A stretch of 51,305 bases of DNA from Campylobacterales bacterium (GTDB lineage Bacteria; Campylobacterota; Campylobacteria; Campylobacterales; Sulfurimonadaceae), in assembly GCA_014859655.1 (NCBI GenBank), contig JACUTT010000012.1, positions 1-51,305 of the forward strand, written 5' to 3'. Both the position numbers and the translations under genes were made by a program. This document shows, one piece after another, positions 7,979 to 17,375 of the stretch. The notes under the pieces are model-generated. The model was not told where the DNA came from, did not search any database, and saw only the letters and a list, made by a program, of their open reading frames with translations. The stretch's first letter is position 1. Every line of letters starts with the position of its first letter.

Positions 7979-8232
7979 GTATTCACACGTTGTGCTAAAC
8001 TGTGAACAAGTAAAAAAATTATTCACCGAAATCTCCGCTTAAAGCCTTAATTTTTTATAAAAAAACAGTTTACCTTTTCCTGAAATTTGCATATATTCAC
8101 CTATAATACATTCCATAAAATACTCTTACAAGTCTGATAAACAGGGCATTTCAAGAGTATTTATAATATTATAAAACAGCTGTTTTTCACTGTGTACCCT
8201 CTTCTTCACATTTTGCCTATTTTTTATTCACA
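7979..8232. promoter_or_regulatory. Cluster of DnaA-box-like sites away from oriC
   Basis: Relative to the Campylobacterota DnaA box TTATTCACA there is one exact copy (8224-8232). There are one-mismatch copies at 7979-7987 (GTATTCACA), 8001-8009 (TGTGAACAA, reverse), 8019-8027 (TTATTCACC) and 8202-8210 (TTCTTCACA), and a two-mismatch copy at 8093-8101. The DNA between them is AT-rich. It lies about 24 kb from dnaA. Confidence 0.4.
8102..8162 (+). promoter_or_regulatory. TATAAT box followed by a 10-bp inverted repeat
   Basis: TATAAT at 8102-8107 is followed by AAATACTCTT (8118-8127) and its exact complement AAGAGTATTT (8153-8162), 25 nt apart. This could be the start of a short structured RNA, an operator, or the distant leader of olsF. 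Confidence 0.3.
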
Positions 8233-8390
8233 TTCTCTTTTTTATTTTCGCTAAACGCTGCTTTTCCTCCCAAATATTAACTTTTGCTAAGCATTAGAAT
8301 CTACTGTAATACTTTCGTATTCAAGGGGTATCCATTGTGTAACCTCAGAGACTTAGACTTTTATTATCAGACAACCCTCAAAGGATATTT

Positions 8391-10118
8391 ATGGTTCATA
8401 TTGAAACTATGGTTCGTTCCGCTTACCCCGCTTTCTATAACAAGATTCCTTCCATCGTTCTGCGCCCCTCCATAGAGCTTTTAAAAAGGCTTTTTCATGA
8501 GAAAGAGGTCAACAGCTTTTTAGACACGCATTCACGCCTTTATGGCCTTGACTTTGTAGAGGCCGTTTTGGATCACTTGCATATCTCCTACACGGCCAAC
8601 CAGCAGCAGCTTGAAAACATCCCGAGTATCGGCAAGGTGATCGTCGTTGCCAACCATCCCCTGGGTGCCGCCGATGCCTTGACGCTGCTGAAAATGGTCA
8701 GCGACGTGCGCCAGGACAAAAAGATTAAGATCGTCGCTAACCAGATGCTCTCTCACATTCCGCAATTGTCGCAGCTTCTGATCCCTGTGGACAATCTACA
8801 TGGAAAACTAACGCGCAGATCTCTGCAGGCGATCGATGAGGCTCTGGACAACGAAGAGGCGATTATCTTTTTTCCAGCAGGCGAAGTCTCTCGCGCTTCA
8901 TTCAGCGGGGTAAAAGACAGCCATTGGAAAAACGGCTTTGTAAAAATCGCTCAGCGCACCTATACACCGGTGCTTCCTGTTCATATCAGTGCTCGCAACT
9001 CATCCCTGTTTTATGCCTTGTCCTATGTCTATAAACCCTTGAGCGCCTTTTTGCTAGGCCACGAACTGATCCGTTCACGCTCAAGCAAACCCCTGGCCTT
9101 CAAGATAGGCGAGATCATACCGCCTGCCTCTTTTCAAAACCCTTCGCTCAAGGCAAGCCAATATGCGCGTCTGTTCAGAAAACACCTCTATCGCATGGCA
9201 AAAGGCAGAAAAGGCTTCTTGCAAACAGAGCAGTGTATCTCACGTCCGGTCGAACGTCAGCTGCTGCGAAGCGAACTTAAATCTTCTGAGCGGCTCGAAA
9301 CAACGACGGATGGCAAAGAGATCTATCTTGTCGAAGCAGATAACTCCTCAACTGTGATCAAAGAGATTGGGCGTTTGCGTGAGTATACCTTCAGAAAAGT
9401 CGGTGAGGGCACAGGCTCCAAACGCGACATAGATAGATTTGACGAGTATTATATGCATCTGGTTCTATGGGACGACGAGGCTTTGGAGATCGCGGGTGCA
9501 TACCGTATAGGCGACTGCGCATGGATACTCTCCTGGTTGGGAAAAGAGGGTCTTTATATGAACGAACTGTGTACAATGGATGAGGGCCTGGATGCAAGGC
9601 TTGAACATGCCATCGAGTTGGGACGAAGTTTTGTTCAGCCAAAGTACTGGGGTTCACGTGCGCTTGACTACTTATGGCAGGGGATCGGTGCCTATTTGTC
9701 GCACAACCCGCACATCCGATATATGTACGGTCCGGTCTCAATCAGCAACGCCTATCCTAAGGCGGCAAAAGATATTTTGGTCTATTTTTATTCACGCTAT
9801 TTCAAGGATGAGTCACAATCATTTTCGGCAAAGTTTCCCTATCTTCTGTCTAAAAACACACGGAGCGAGTTTGATGAACTCTTCGGGGAGCAGACATACA
9901 ACGAAGCCTTCCGTACCCTAAAATCCTATCTGAAGGGCTTTGAAGTCACTGTTCCGACACTCTATAAACAGTACGGGGAGTTGTGCGAAGAAGGCGGGGT
10001 AAAGTTCTTTGACTTTGGAAGCGACCCTGACTTCAACAATGCCGTCGACGGCTATCTTCTGCTTGATCTTAACCGTCTCAAAGAGGAGAAGCGACGCCGA
10101 TATTTAAACCGGGCCTAG
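8391..10118 (+). CDS. olsF: Bifunctional ornithine-lipid-type acyltransferase (OlsF-like)
   Basis: Fusion of two acyltransferases in 575 aa. The N-terminal half is PlsC/OlsA-like, with NHPLGAAD (residues 88-95, HX5D catalytic motif) and FPAGEVSR (161-168). The C-terminal half, from about residue 310, is an OlsB/GNAT-like domain (REYTFRKVGEGTG). OlsF proteins N-acylate ornithine and then O-acylate the lyso-lipid, giving phosphorus-free ornithine lipids in the membrane. The substrate here is inferred from architecture only. The start is supported by AAAGGA 6 nt upstream. The 3' end overlaps the convergent rluA-type gene by 15 bp. Confidence 0.75.
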   Translation: MVHIETMVRSAYPAFYNKIPSIVLRPSIELLKRLFHEKEVNSFLDTHSRLYGLDFVEAVLDHLHISYTANQQQLENIPSIGKVIVVANHPLGAADALTLLKMVSDVRQDKKIKIVANQMLSHIPQLSQLLIPVDNLHGKLTRRSLQAIDEALDNEEAIIFFPAGEVSRASFSGVKDSHWKNGFVKIAQRTYTPVLPVHISARNSSLFYALSYVYKPLSAFLLGHELIRSRSSKPLAFKIGEIIPPASFQNPSLKASQYARLFRKHLYRMAKGRKGFLQTEQCISRPVERQLLRSELKSSERLETTTDGKEIYLVEADNSSTVIKEIGRLREYTFRKVGEGTGSKRDIDRFDEYYMHLVLWDDEALEIAGAYRIGDCAWILSWLGKEGLYMNELCTMDEGLDARLEHAIELGRSFVQPKYWGSRALDYLWQGIGAYLSHNPHIRYMYGPVSISNAYPKAAKDILVYFYSRYFKDESQSFSAKFPYLLSKNTRSEFDELFGEQTYNEAFRTLKSYLKGFEVTVPTLYKQYGELCEEGGVKFFDFGSDPDFNNAVDGYLLLDLNRLKEEKRRRYLNRA

Positions 10119-11015
10119 CTGGGAGAGCGGGTCGGTCGCGAAGATATCCTTGGAACTTATGCAAAACTCCGGGCCGTAGATGAAAGAGAGCCTGTTGGCA
10201 TGGAGCATCAGCCGGCTCGCCCCGCTCTTCTCTACTCTCTCCTCTTTGCTGATCTCTCTGTCGAGAAACCGCACTACATCCTCTTCGCTCTGGCCGTAGA
10301 TCGGATCACCGACGATGGGATGTTTCACGTGAAACAAATGGACGCGGATCTGATGCTGTCTGCCCGTATGCGGAAAGGCTTCGACAAGGCTCATATCCAG
10401 CTCGGGGTAATAACAGATGCGTTTGAAATTCGTTAGAGATGCCTTCCCCTCTTCATGCACCCGCACCACCATCCTAACGATAGTGCTCTCGTCCTCACGC
10501 CGCAACAGAGGCGCTTCTACGCGCAGCTCGACCGGAAATTTTCCATGTACTAACGCAAGATAACTCTTCTTTATCTCCCGGTTTTCAAACATCATCTTCA
10601 AACGCCGCTCGGATATTTTGTTCTTGGAGATCAGCAGCAGGCCGCTTGTCTCCTGATCGATACGGTGGGTGATATTGGCATCTTTGCCGAAGCTGTGTTT
10701 TGCTTCGTCAATGACAGAATAGGAAGTATGTCTGTTTTGAGGATGAACCAAAACTCCGGTCGGCTTGTCGTAAACGGCAAAGTCCGGGGTATGGAAGATG
10801 GGTTCAAGACCCCTGCTCTCAGGCTCGAAACAGATAAAGGAGAGGCGGCCTTCGGCGTAGCCCGAGGTATGGCTCATCACCTCGCCGTTTACACTTAGAC
10901 GCCCTTTCGCAATGAGGCGTTGCGCCTCTTTTTGGGTATATCCAAGTTCATTTATCAAAAATAGAAATGCCTTTGTTCTCTTCCTCAGCAGATACTCTTT
11001 TTGAACAAACGGCAT
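10104..11015 (-). CDS. RluA-family pseudouridine synthase
   Basis: RNA pseudouridine synthase of 303 aa. An N-terminal S4-like segment (EAQRLIAKGRLSVNGEV, about residues 26-42) precedes the catalytic domain, which carries HRIDQETSG with the catalytic aspartate and HTGRQHQIRVH further on. The family isomerises uridines in 23S rRNA or tRNA; which position is not readable from sequence. A perfect parS site lies inside the gene (10321-10336) and is read as the peptide FHVKH. The gene is divergent from purB and convergent with olsF. Confidence 0.92.
   Translation of the reverse strand: MPFVQKEYLLRKRTKAFLFLINELGYTQKEAQRLIAKGRLSVNGEVMSHTSGYAEGRLSFICFEPESRGLEPIFHTPDFAVYDKPTGVLVHPQNRHTSYSVIDEAKHSFGKDANITHRIDQETSGLLLISKNKISERRLKMMFENREIKKSYLALVHGKFPVELRVEAPLLRREDESTIVRMVVRVHEEGKASLTNFKRICYYPELDMSLVEAFPHTGRQHQIRVHLFHVKHPIVGDPIYGQSEEDVVRFLDREISKEERVEKSGASRLMLHANRLSFIYGPEFCISSKDIFATDPLSQLGPV
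10321..10336. promoter_or_regulatory. parS: parS centromere site 1
   Basis: TGTTTCACGTGAAACA is a perfect 16-bp palindrome matching the bacterial ParB-binding parS consensus at every position. It lies inside the rluA-type coding region. Confidence 0.92.
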
Positions 11016-11084
11016 GCTCTTCCTTTAAAATATAGTTGGCGAATTGTATCAAAACCGGACTGAATAAGATGTTTGGATCGTGGA

Positions 11085-11100
11085 TGTTTCACGTGAAACA
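11085..11100. promoter_or_regulatory. parS: parS centromere site 2
   Basis: A second exact TGTTTCACGTGAAACA, 764 bp from the first, in the divergent region between the rluA-type gene and purB. Two perfect copies make chance very unlikely. Neither parA nor parB is in the window. Confidence 0.93.
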
Positions 11101-11188
11101 TCCTAAATTTCTCATAAAATTTAATCCGTATATTAGTCACTCTTCGATATTATTCTTTTCATTAATTACTCCCACCGAAGGTTATGAA

Positions 11189-12520
11189 ATGGTTGAACGC
11201 TACTCCCGTAAAGAGATGTCTGACAAATGGACGATGCAGGCAAAATATCAGGCTTGGCTTGATGTCGAAAAAGCCGTTGTCAAAGCATGGGCAAAACTTG
11301 GAAAGATACCTCAAGACGATGCCGACAAGATTGTGAAAAATGCAGGATTCAGTATAGAGAGAATAGACGAGATCGAAGCCGTGACACGCCATGACCTTAT
11401 CGCCTTTACGACTTCTGTCTCTGAAACACTCGGCGATGAGAGCCGCTGGTTCCATTACGGAATGACATCTTCCGATACGGTAGATACCGCCGTTGCCCTT
11501 CAGATGAAAGACTCTCTGGCCATCATTATTGAAGATGTCAAGATGATCATGGAGTCGATCAAAAAACGCGCGCTTGAACACAAGATGACGCTGATGGTCG
11601 GACGCTCACACGGTATACACGGAGAACCCATAACCTTCGGGCTTGTCCTGGCCGTTTGGTATGATGAGATGAAACGCCACCTTGAGAACCTTGAGCAGAC
11701 GATGGACGTTATCGCCGTCGGTCAAGTCTCCGGAGCCATGGGCAATTTCGCCCATGCACCTTTGGAACTCGAAGAGATCACCTGTGCAGAGCTGGGGCTG
11801 AAACCTGCACCTGCATCCAATCAGGTCATCCAGCGTGACCGCTATGCACGTCTGGCGACCGCGCTGGCCCTGATGGCGTCGAGTATTGAGAAGTTCGCCG
11901 TTCAGGTACGCCACTGGCAGCGTACCGAAGTCTACGAGTGCGAAGAGTACTTTGCAAAAGGACAAAAGGGCTCATCGGCAATGCCGCACAAGCGCAACCC
12001 TATTCTGACAGAGAACATAACAGGCCTGGCACGCATGGTCCGCTCCTACGCTGTTCCCGCAATGGAAAACGTAGCACTTTGGCACGAACGTGACATCTCA
12101 CACAGTTCAACCGAGCGCTTCTGGCTGCCGGACTCTTTTATCACCTCTGACTTTATGCTCCACCGCATGAACAATGTTATCGCCAACCTCACGGTCTATC
12201 CGAAGAACATGATCCGAAACCTGAACCTCACAGGCGGCCTGGTCTTCTCTCAGCGTGTATTGCTTGAGCTCCCCCTCAAAGGTGTCAGCCGCGAAGATGC
12301 CTACCGCATCGTCCAGCGCAATGCCATGAAGGTCTGGGAAGAGATCCAGCAGGGCAAAAAAACGACAAACGAAGCGGGTGAAAGTCTCTACCTCGAGAAC
12401 CTTTTGGCGGATGAGGAGCTAGGTAACAGCCTCAGCGAAGAAGAGATACGAGAGTGCTTTAATTATGACTACTATACAAAAAATGTAGATAGAATATTTG
12501 AACGAGTTTTCGGAAAATAA
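11189..12520 (+). CDS. purB: Adenylosuccinate lyase
   Basis: PurB, 443 aa from the chosen start, catalyses two beta-eliminations releasing fumarate: SAICAR to AICAR in purine synthesis and adenylosuccinate to AMP. The fumarase/aspartase signature GSSAMPHKRNP is present, with the helical core typical of the family. The open frame extends 51 codons upstream to 11036, but that part covers parS and promoter DNA. The ATG at 11189 (MVERYSRKEMSD) matches the usual family start and has GAAGG 8 nt upstream. Confidence 0.95.
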   Translation: MVERYSRKEMSDKWTMQAKYQAWLDVEKAVVKAWAKLGKIPQDDADKIVKNAGFSIERIDEIEAVTRHDLIAFTTSVSETLGDESRWFHYGMTSSDTVDTAVALQMKDSLAIIIEDVKMIMESIKKRALEHKMTLMVGRSHGIHGEPITFGLVLAVWYDEMKRHLENLEQTMDVIAVGQVSGAMGNFAHAPLELEEITCAELGLKPAPASNQVIQRDRYARLATALALMASSIEKFAVQVRHWQRTEVYECEEYFAKGQKGSSAMPHKRNPILTENITGLARMVRSYAVPAMENVALWHERDISHSSTERFWLPDSFITSDFMLHRMNNVIANLTVYPKNMIRNLNLTGGLVFSQRVLLELPLKGVSREDAYRIVQRNAMKVWEEIQQGKKTTNEAGESLYLENLLADEELGNSLSEEEIRECFNYDYYTKNVDRIFERVFGK

Positions 12521-12537
12521 TAAGCAAAACTAATACA

Positions 12538-12570
12538 AGATGGTAGCATTTTGCTGCTCTGGCTCCATCT
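12538..12570 (+). terminator. Hairpin between purB and nrdA
   Basis: AGATGG (12538-12543) pairs with CCATCT (12565-12570), with a smaller AGCA/TGCT pairing inside, followed by AAAATTTAA. It is a weak terminator candidate; it may instead structure the nrdA leader. Confidence 0.35.
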
Positions 12571-12597
12571 AAAATTTAATACAACAAGGCATGATAA

Positions 12598-14964
12598 ATG
12601 ATTACAGTTATTAAAAGAAACGGTCGAAGCGAACCGCTAGACATCACAAAGATCCAAAAATACACATCTGCATCTGTCCAGGGTTTGGAGGGCGTCAGCC
12701 AGAGCGAACTTGAAGTGGATGCACAGATCATGTTTCGCGACGGTATCGCTTCCAAGGATATCCAGGAGACGCTGATCAAAACCGCTGTGGACAAGATTGA
12801 TATCGATGCTCCAAACTGGACCTTTGTCGCTTCGCGTCTGTTTCTTTACAATCTTTATCACACCGTAAACCATTTCACGGGCTACTGCAAACTTGACAAA
12901 TATTTTGAGCGCGGAGAGAAAGAGGGACGCATCCTTCGCGGCCTTCGCGAGATGTATGATCTGGATGAGCTTGACGCCTACATCAAGCCCGAACGCGATC
13001 TCCAGTTCAACTACCTCGGCATCAAAACACTCTACGACCGCTACCTGATAAAAGACAGAAACAATGTTCCTATAGAACTTCCTCAGCATATGTTTATGGG
13101 CATTGCAATGTTCCTGGCCCAGCGTGAAGAAAACCGCCAAGAGTGGGCTAAAAAATTCTACGACATGATCTCTACCTTCGAAGTGATGCTGGCGACGCCA
13201 ACGCTCTCAAATGCGCGTACACCACGTCACCAGCTAAGCTCCTGCTATATCGGCTCAACACCGGACAATATCGAAGGGATCTTCGACTCCTACCAGGAGA
13301 TGGCAATGCTCTCCAAGTTCGGCGGAGGCATCGGCTGGGACTGGACGCAGGTCCGCTCTATCGGCTCCTATATCGATGGGCACAAAAATGCCGCCGGCGG
13401 AACGGTTCCTTTTCTAAAGATCACCAACGATATCGCTATCGCTGTCGATCAGCTAGGAACACGCAAAGGCGCCATCGCCGTCTACCTTGAGCCGTGGCAT
13501 CTTGACGTCAATGACTTCCTTGACCTCAAAAAGAACTCGGGCGAAGAGCGCCGCCGTGCGCATGACCTTTTCCCTGCCCTCTGGATCAACGACCTCTTTA
13601 TGAAACGCGTTCAGCAGGATGCGATCTGGACCCTTTTTGATCCCTACCAGACAAAAGAGCTTACCATCTTGCACGGTGACGAGTTTGAAAAGCGTTATAT
13701 TGAGTTAGAGAGTGACGACGATATCATCAAAGAGCGCATTAAGGCCAAGGACCTCTGGAAGAAGATCCTGACCTCCTACTTTGAATCGGGTTCACCTTTC
13801 TTGTGTTTCAAAGACAACGCTAACCGCGCTAACCCGAATGACCATTACGGTGTTATCCGAAGCTCGAACCTCTGTACGGAGATCTTTCAAAACACCAGCC
13901 CGAACACCTACAAGATCAAACTCAAGTTTGAAGACGGCACACACATAAGCTACGAAGAAGATGAGATGGTGCGCGTGGATAGCGGCGTGGAAAAACCGGC
14001 TTCCAAGGTGACCGCTCTTGACTCGATAGGTGGCAGAGAGATCTTTATCGTCGAAAAAGAGAGAGTCAACGGAGACACGGCCGTGTGCAACCTGGCCTCT
14101 GTCAATCTCTCCCGCATCAACACAAAAGAGGACATCGAGCGCATTGTTCCGATCGCTATGCGTGCGCTTGACAATGTTATCGACCTTAACTTCTATCCGG
14201 TCGAGAAGGTCAAACGCACTAACCTCAGAAGCCGCGCTGTCGGTCTGGGCGTTATGGGCGAGGCACAGATGTTAGCGGAGCAGGCCATCGCCTGGGGATC
14301 GCAGGAGCACTTCGACAAGATCGACGAAGTGATGGAGGCGATCTCCTATAACGCCATCTCCGCTTCAAGCGACAACGCCAAGGAGAAGGGCTCTTATCCG
14401 GAATACGAAGGCTCAAAATGGAGCCGTGGCATCATGCCGATGGACCATGCCACCGCAGAAGTGAGAAACCTTGTCGACAGAGGCGGTCTTTTTGCTTCGA
14501 CCTACGACTGGGACGAGCTGCGCACAAAGGTCAAGACGCAGGGAATGCGCAACGGCTACCTGATGGCCGTAGCACCGACCTCGTCGATCTCTATCCTTAC
14601 GGGAACGACACAGACGATCGAGCCGGTCTACAAGCGCAAATGGTTTGAAGAGAACCTCTCAGGACTTATCCCGGTCGTTGTGCCTAGACTCTCCCCTAAG
14701 ACCTGGTCCTACTATACGCCGGCTTATGACCTCGACCAGACGCTTCTGGTCAAAGCTGCCGCCGTCCGCCAGAAGTGGATCGACCAGGGACAGAGCCTCA
14801 ACATTTTTATCTCCTTGGACAAGGCAAGCGGGAAGTACCTGAACGAGATCTATATGCTTGCATGGAAACTGGGTCTCAAGTCGACCTACTACCTAAGAAG
14901 CCAGTCGCCCGAAGCCAAAAACGACGTCGAAGACCGCTCTATGGAATGCGTAGGCTGTCAATAG
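12598..14964 (+). CDS. nrdA: Class Ia ribonucleoside-diphosphate reductase, alpha subunit
   Basis: Large subunit of the aerobic ribonucleotide reductase, 788 aa, reducing NDPs to dNDPs. An N-terminal ATP-cone (residues 1-90) is the dATP/ATP activity switch. Redox cysteines are visible in LSSCYIGS and CNLASVNL, the thiyl-radical cysteine in SNLCTEIF, and the C-terminal pair in MECVGCQ. Compared with E. coli NrdA there is an added stretch of about 40 residues between NLCTEIFQNTS and DTAVCNLAS. The partner nrdB lies 4.3 kb downstream. AAGG lies 9 nt before the ATG. Confidence 0.97.
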   Translation: MITVIKRNGRSEPLDITKIQKYTSASVQGLEGVSQSELEVDAQIMFRDGIASKDIQETLIKTAVDKIDIDAPNWTFVASRLFLYNLYHTVNHFTGYCKLDKYFERGEKEGRILRGLREMYDLDELDAYIKPERDLQFNYLGIKTLYDRYLIKDRNNVPIELPQHMFMGIAMFLAQREENRQEWAKKFYDMISTFEVMLATPTLSNARTPRHQLSSCYIGSTPDNIEGIFDSYQEMAMLSKFGGGIGWDWTQVRSIGSYIDGHKNAAGGTVPFLKITNDIAIAVDQLGTRKGAIAVYLEPWHLDVNDFLDLKKNSGEERRRAHDLFPALWINDLFMKRVQQDAIWTLFDPYQTKELTILHGDEFEKRYIELESDDDIIKERIKAKDLWKKILTSYFESGSPFLCFKDNANRANPNDHYGVIRSSNLCTEIFQNTSPNTYKIKLKFEDGTHISYEEDEMVRVDSGVEKPASKVTALDSIGGREIFIVEKERVNGDTAVCNLASVNLSRINTKEDIERIVPIAMRALDNVIDLNFYPVEKVKRTNLRSRAVGLGVMGEAQMLAEQAIAWGSQEHFDKIDEVMEAISYNAISASSDNAKEKGSYPEYEGSKWSRGIMPMDHATAEVRNLVDRGGLFASTYDWDELRTKVKTQGMRNGYLMAVAPTSSISILTGTTQTIEPVYKRKWFEENLSGLIPVVVPRLSPKTWSYYTPAYDLDQTLLVKAAAVRQKWIDQGQSLNIFISLDKASGKYLNEIYMLAWKLGLKSTYYLRSQSPEAKNDVEDRSMECVGCQ

Positions 14965-14984
14965 GATCCGGCCTTTTCGGATCC
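14964..14984 (+). terminator. GGATCCG/CGGATCC hairpin after nrdA
   Basis: A 7-bp perfect stem with a 7-nt loop begins on the last base of the nrdA stop codon. No T-run follows, so it may reduce rather than stop read-through into the next gene 27 nt downstream. Confidence 0.4.
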
Positions 14985-15010
14985 AAGGCTATACTCCCGA
15001 AGGAAACCCC

Positions 15011-15370
15011 ATGAAACCCCTCTCAAAAAATGACCTGAAAACTTTTATGCACCGTTTTGACAGTGCCAAAGGCGGAGAGCTGGTCTCTTTTGAGATACTT
15101 AGCCCCTCCAGCTTTGCTATAGCGTTCACAGTACAAGATACCAACCGCGCCTTTGACTGGGTCAACCTTGTCATGGAGTTCAGCGGGGTCACTGAGGCGA
15201 AGCTCCTCGACGACAAGGCGCTCAAAGCAGTCGATATGGGAGAGGGGATGAACATTTCCTTCGGCGACAAGGGCATACAGGTCGGCTTCGGCTCTGACGA
15301 GTATCTCTCTTCGCCTCTGCATCTCACAGCTGAAACAGTAAAATACGAAGAGAGTGATTTCAGGCTCTAA
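15011..15370 (+). CDS. Hypothetical protein downstream of nrdA
   Basis: Soluble protein of 119 aa that I do not recognise. It has no signal peptide or membrane segment, and the sequence alternates short strands and charged helices (FEILSPSSFAIAFTVQD, FDWVNLVMEFSGV). AAGGAAA stands 6-7 nt upstream of the ATG. The position directly behind nrdA suggests cotranscription, though a hairpin lies between the two genes. Function unknown. Confidence 0.8.
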   Translation: MKPLSKNDLKTFMHRFDSAKGGELVSFEILSPSSFAIAFTVQDTNRAFDWVNLVMEFSGVTEAKLLDDKALKAVDMGEGMNISFGDKGIQVGFGSDEYLSSPLHLTAETVKYEESDFRL

Positions 15371-15491
15371 GCACAGCACCTTTCCCCCTCCTCATTCACT
15401 CAAAACAGAAAACATCCCCTTAAAATCAGCACAATTGTTCCCAATATACACATAATAAAAATATTTTTGATAATTTAAAGCATTATTTGGG

Positions 15492-15497
15492 TAAAAT
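15492..15497 (+). promoter_or_regulatory. Likely -10 box for typA
   Basis: TAAAAT preceded by TTTGGG, in a T/A-rich stretch 79 nt upstream of the typA ATG. The same TTGGGTAAAAT word occurs before gyrB (35535-35545), which supports it as a promoter element. Confidence 0.45.
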
Positions 15498-15575
15498 TTC
15501 AAAAAAATAGTCACTTATGACATGAGCTGTCCTCAAAGTTGCTCATAGATTGAGAAAGCAAATGCTGGAGCTTAT

Positions 15576-17375
15576 ATGCAAAAAATCAGAAACATCGCCG
15601 TTATCGCGCACGTTGACCACGGTAAAACAACCCTCGTAGATGGTCTATTGGAACAATCAGGAACATACGGATCGCATGAACAACATGACGAACGCGCAAT
15701 GGACTCGAATGCCCTTGAGAAAGAGCGTGGTATCACGATTCTCTCTAAGAACACGGCTGTCCGTTACAAAGACTACAAGATCAATATCATCGATACTCCG
15801 GGCCACGCCGACTTCGGTGGAGAAGTTGAACGCGTACTGAAAATGGTAGACGGCGTTTTGGTTCTTGTGGATGCGTATGAGGGTGTTATGCCTCAGACTA
15901 AATTCGTTGTTAAGAAGATGCTTGCCCTTGGCAAAAAGCCTATCGTTGTTATCAACAAGATCGACAAGCCTTCTGCTGATCCTGAGCGTGTTGTCGATGA
16001 GATGTTTGACCTCTTTGCTGCCATGGATGCTACTGATGATCAGCTGGACTTCCCTGTCATTTATGCGGCGGCTCGTGACGGTATCGCGAAACTGAATATG
16101 AGTGATCCGGACGGCGGATTTGAGTGTATCTTCGAAACGATCCTTAGCATGATCCCTGAGCCGGAAGGTTCTGCCGAGAACCCGCTTCAGGCGCAGGTCT
16201 TTACGCTTGACTACGACAACTATGTTGGGAAAATCGGTATTTCACGTATCTTTAACGGCCGTATCAAAAAAGGCGATAACGTCAAACTTGCAAAAGCTGA
16301 CGGCGAGATGATCAACGGAAAGATCACCAAACTGATCGGTTTCCACGGACTTAACCGTATGGAGATCAACGAAGCAGAAGCGGGCGACATCGTTGCTATC
16401 GCAGGTATGGAGACAGTCAACGTCGGTGATACGGTCTGTGACCCTCTCAAGCCGGTTGCACTTGACCCGATGCACGTTGAAGAGCCTACTCTTACCGTTG
16501 TCTTCTCGGTAAACGACTCTCCTCTTGCAGGCCAGGAAGGAAAACACATTACTTCCAACAAGATCCGCGAGCGTCTCGAATCAGAGATGCAGACAAACGT
16601 TGCGATGAACTTTGCAACGGTCGGCGAAGGCAAGTTTAAAGTTTCAGGACGTGGTGAACTTCAGATCACTGTCTTGGCTGAAAATATGCGCCGCGAAGGC
16701 TTCGAGTTCGGTATCAGCCGTCCCGAAGTTATCGTTAAAGAGATCGAAGGGGTTAAATGCGAGCCGTTTGAGCACCTGGTCATCGATGTTCCTGAAACAT
16801 TGAGCGGTACAGTTATCGAGCGTCTTGGTAAGCGTAAGGCAGAGATGAAGTCAATGGTTCCAATGGGCCAGGGCTTCCAGCGTATCGAATTTGAGATCCC
16901 GGCACGCGGTCTTATCGGTTTCCGTGGTATGTTCCTTACAGATACCAAGGGAGAGGGTGTTATGAACCACTCTTTCTTGGAGTTCCGTCCATATTCGGGC
17001 AAGGTTGAGTCACGCCAGTATGGGGCACTGATCTCAATGGAGAACGGAACAGCTTTGGCGTATTCACTCTTCAACCTTCAAGAGCGCGGCGGTATCTTTA
17101 TCAAGCCTCAAGACAAGGTTTACGAGGGAATGATCATCGGCGAGCACTCTCGCTCGAATGACCTTGCCGTCAACCCGATCAAGGGCAAGGCACAGTCAAA
17201 CGTACGTTCTTCAGGCGCAGATGAGGCAATCAAACTGGTTCCACCACGCGATATGAACCTAGAAAAAGCACTCGAGTGGATCGAAGATGATGAGCTTCTT
17301 GAAGTCACTCCGATCAGTGTACGTATTCGTAAACGTCTACTCACAGAAGCTGAACGCAAGCGTTTCAGCCGCTAA
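15576..17375 (+). CDS. typA: Ribosome-associated GTPase TypA/BipA
   Basis: Translational GTPase of 599 aa related to EF-G and LepA, which binds the 70S ribosome and helps 50S assembly and growth under stress or cold. The G-domain motifs are all present near the N-terminus: AHVDHGKTT (P-loop), RGIT, DTPGH and NKID. The C-terminal TypA-specific domain is complete and ends in RKRFSR. A GGAG lies 6-8 nt before the ATG. It stands alone, with its own upstream promoter region of about 200 bp. Confidence 0.97.
   Translation: MQKIRNIAVIAHVDHGKTTLVDGLLEQSGTYGSHEQHDERAMDSNALEKERGITILSKNTAVRYKDYKINIIDTPGHADFGGEVERVLKMVDGVLVLVDAYEGVMPQTKFVVKKMLALGKKPIVVINKIDKPSADPERVVDEMFDLFAAMDATDDQLDFPVIYAAARDGIAKLNMSDPDGGFECIFETILSMIPEPEGSAENPLQAQVFTLDYDNYVGKIGISRIFNGRIKKGDNVKLAKADGEMINGKITKLIGFHGLNRMEINEAEAGDIVAIAGMETVNVGDTVCDPLKPVALDPMHVEEPTLTVVFSVNDSPLAGQEGKHITSNKIRERLESEMQTNVAMNFATVGEGKFKVSGRGELQITVLAENMRREGFEFGISRPEVIVKEIEGVKCEPFEHLVIDVPETLSGTVIERLGKRKAEMKSMVPMGQGFQRIEFEIPARGLIGFRGMFLTDTKGEGVMNHSFLEFRPYSGKVESRQYGALISMENGTALAYSLFNLQERGGIFIKPQDKVYEGMIIGEHSRSNDLAVNPIKGKAQSNVRSSGADEAIKLVPPRDMNLEKALEWIEDDELLEVTPISVRIRKRLLTEAERKRFSR

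Larger units (their letters stand above)
7592..8390. other. 799-bp AT-rich non-coding region
   Basis: No credible protein frame is present. It holds a MITE-like hairpin (7621-7683), a hairpin with 8-bp arms AAACAGCC/GGCTGTTT (7811-7839), a TATAAT (8102-8107) followed by a 10-bp inverted repeat (8118-8162), and a run of DnaA-box-like nonamers (7979-8232). It separates the minus-strand desulforubrerythrin gene from the plus-strand olsF gene and so must carry the promoters of both. Confidence 0.7.

Noticed and set aside
11036-11188. 51-codon N-terminal extension of purB
   Set aside because: It runs across parS and promoter DNA and is absent from the family; a good start with a ribosome site is at 11189.
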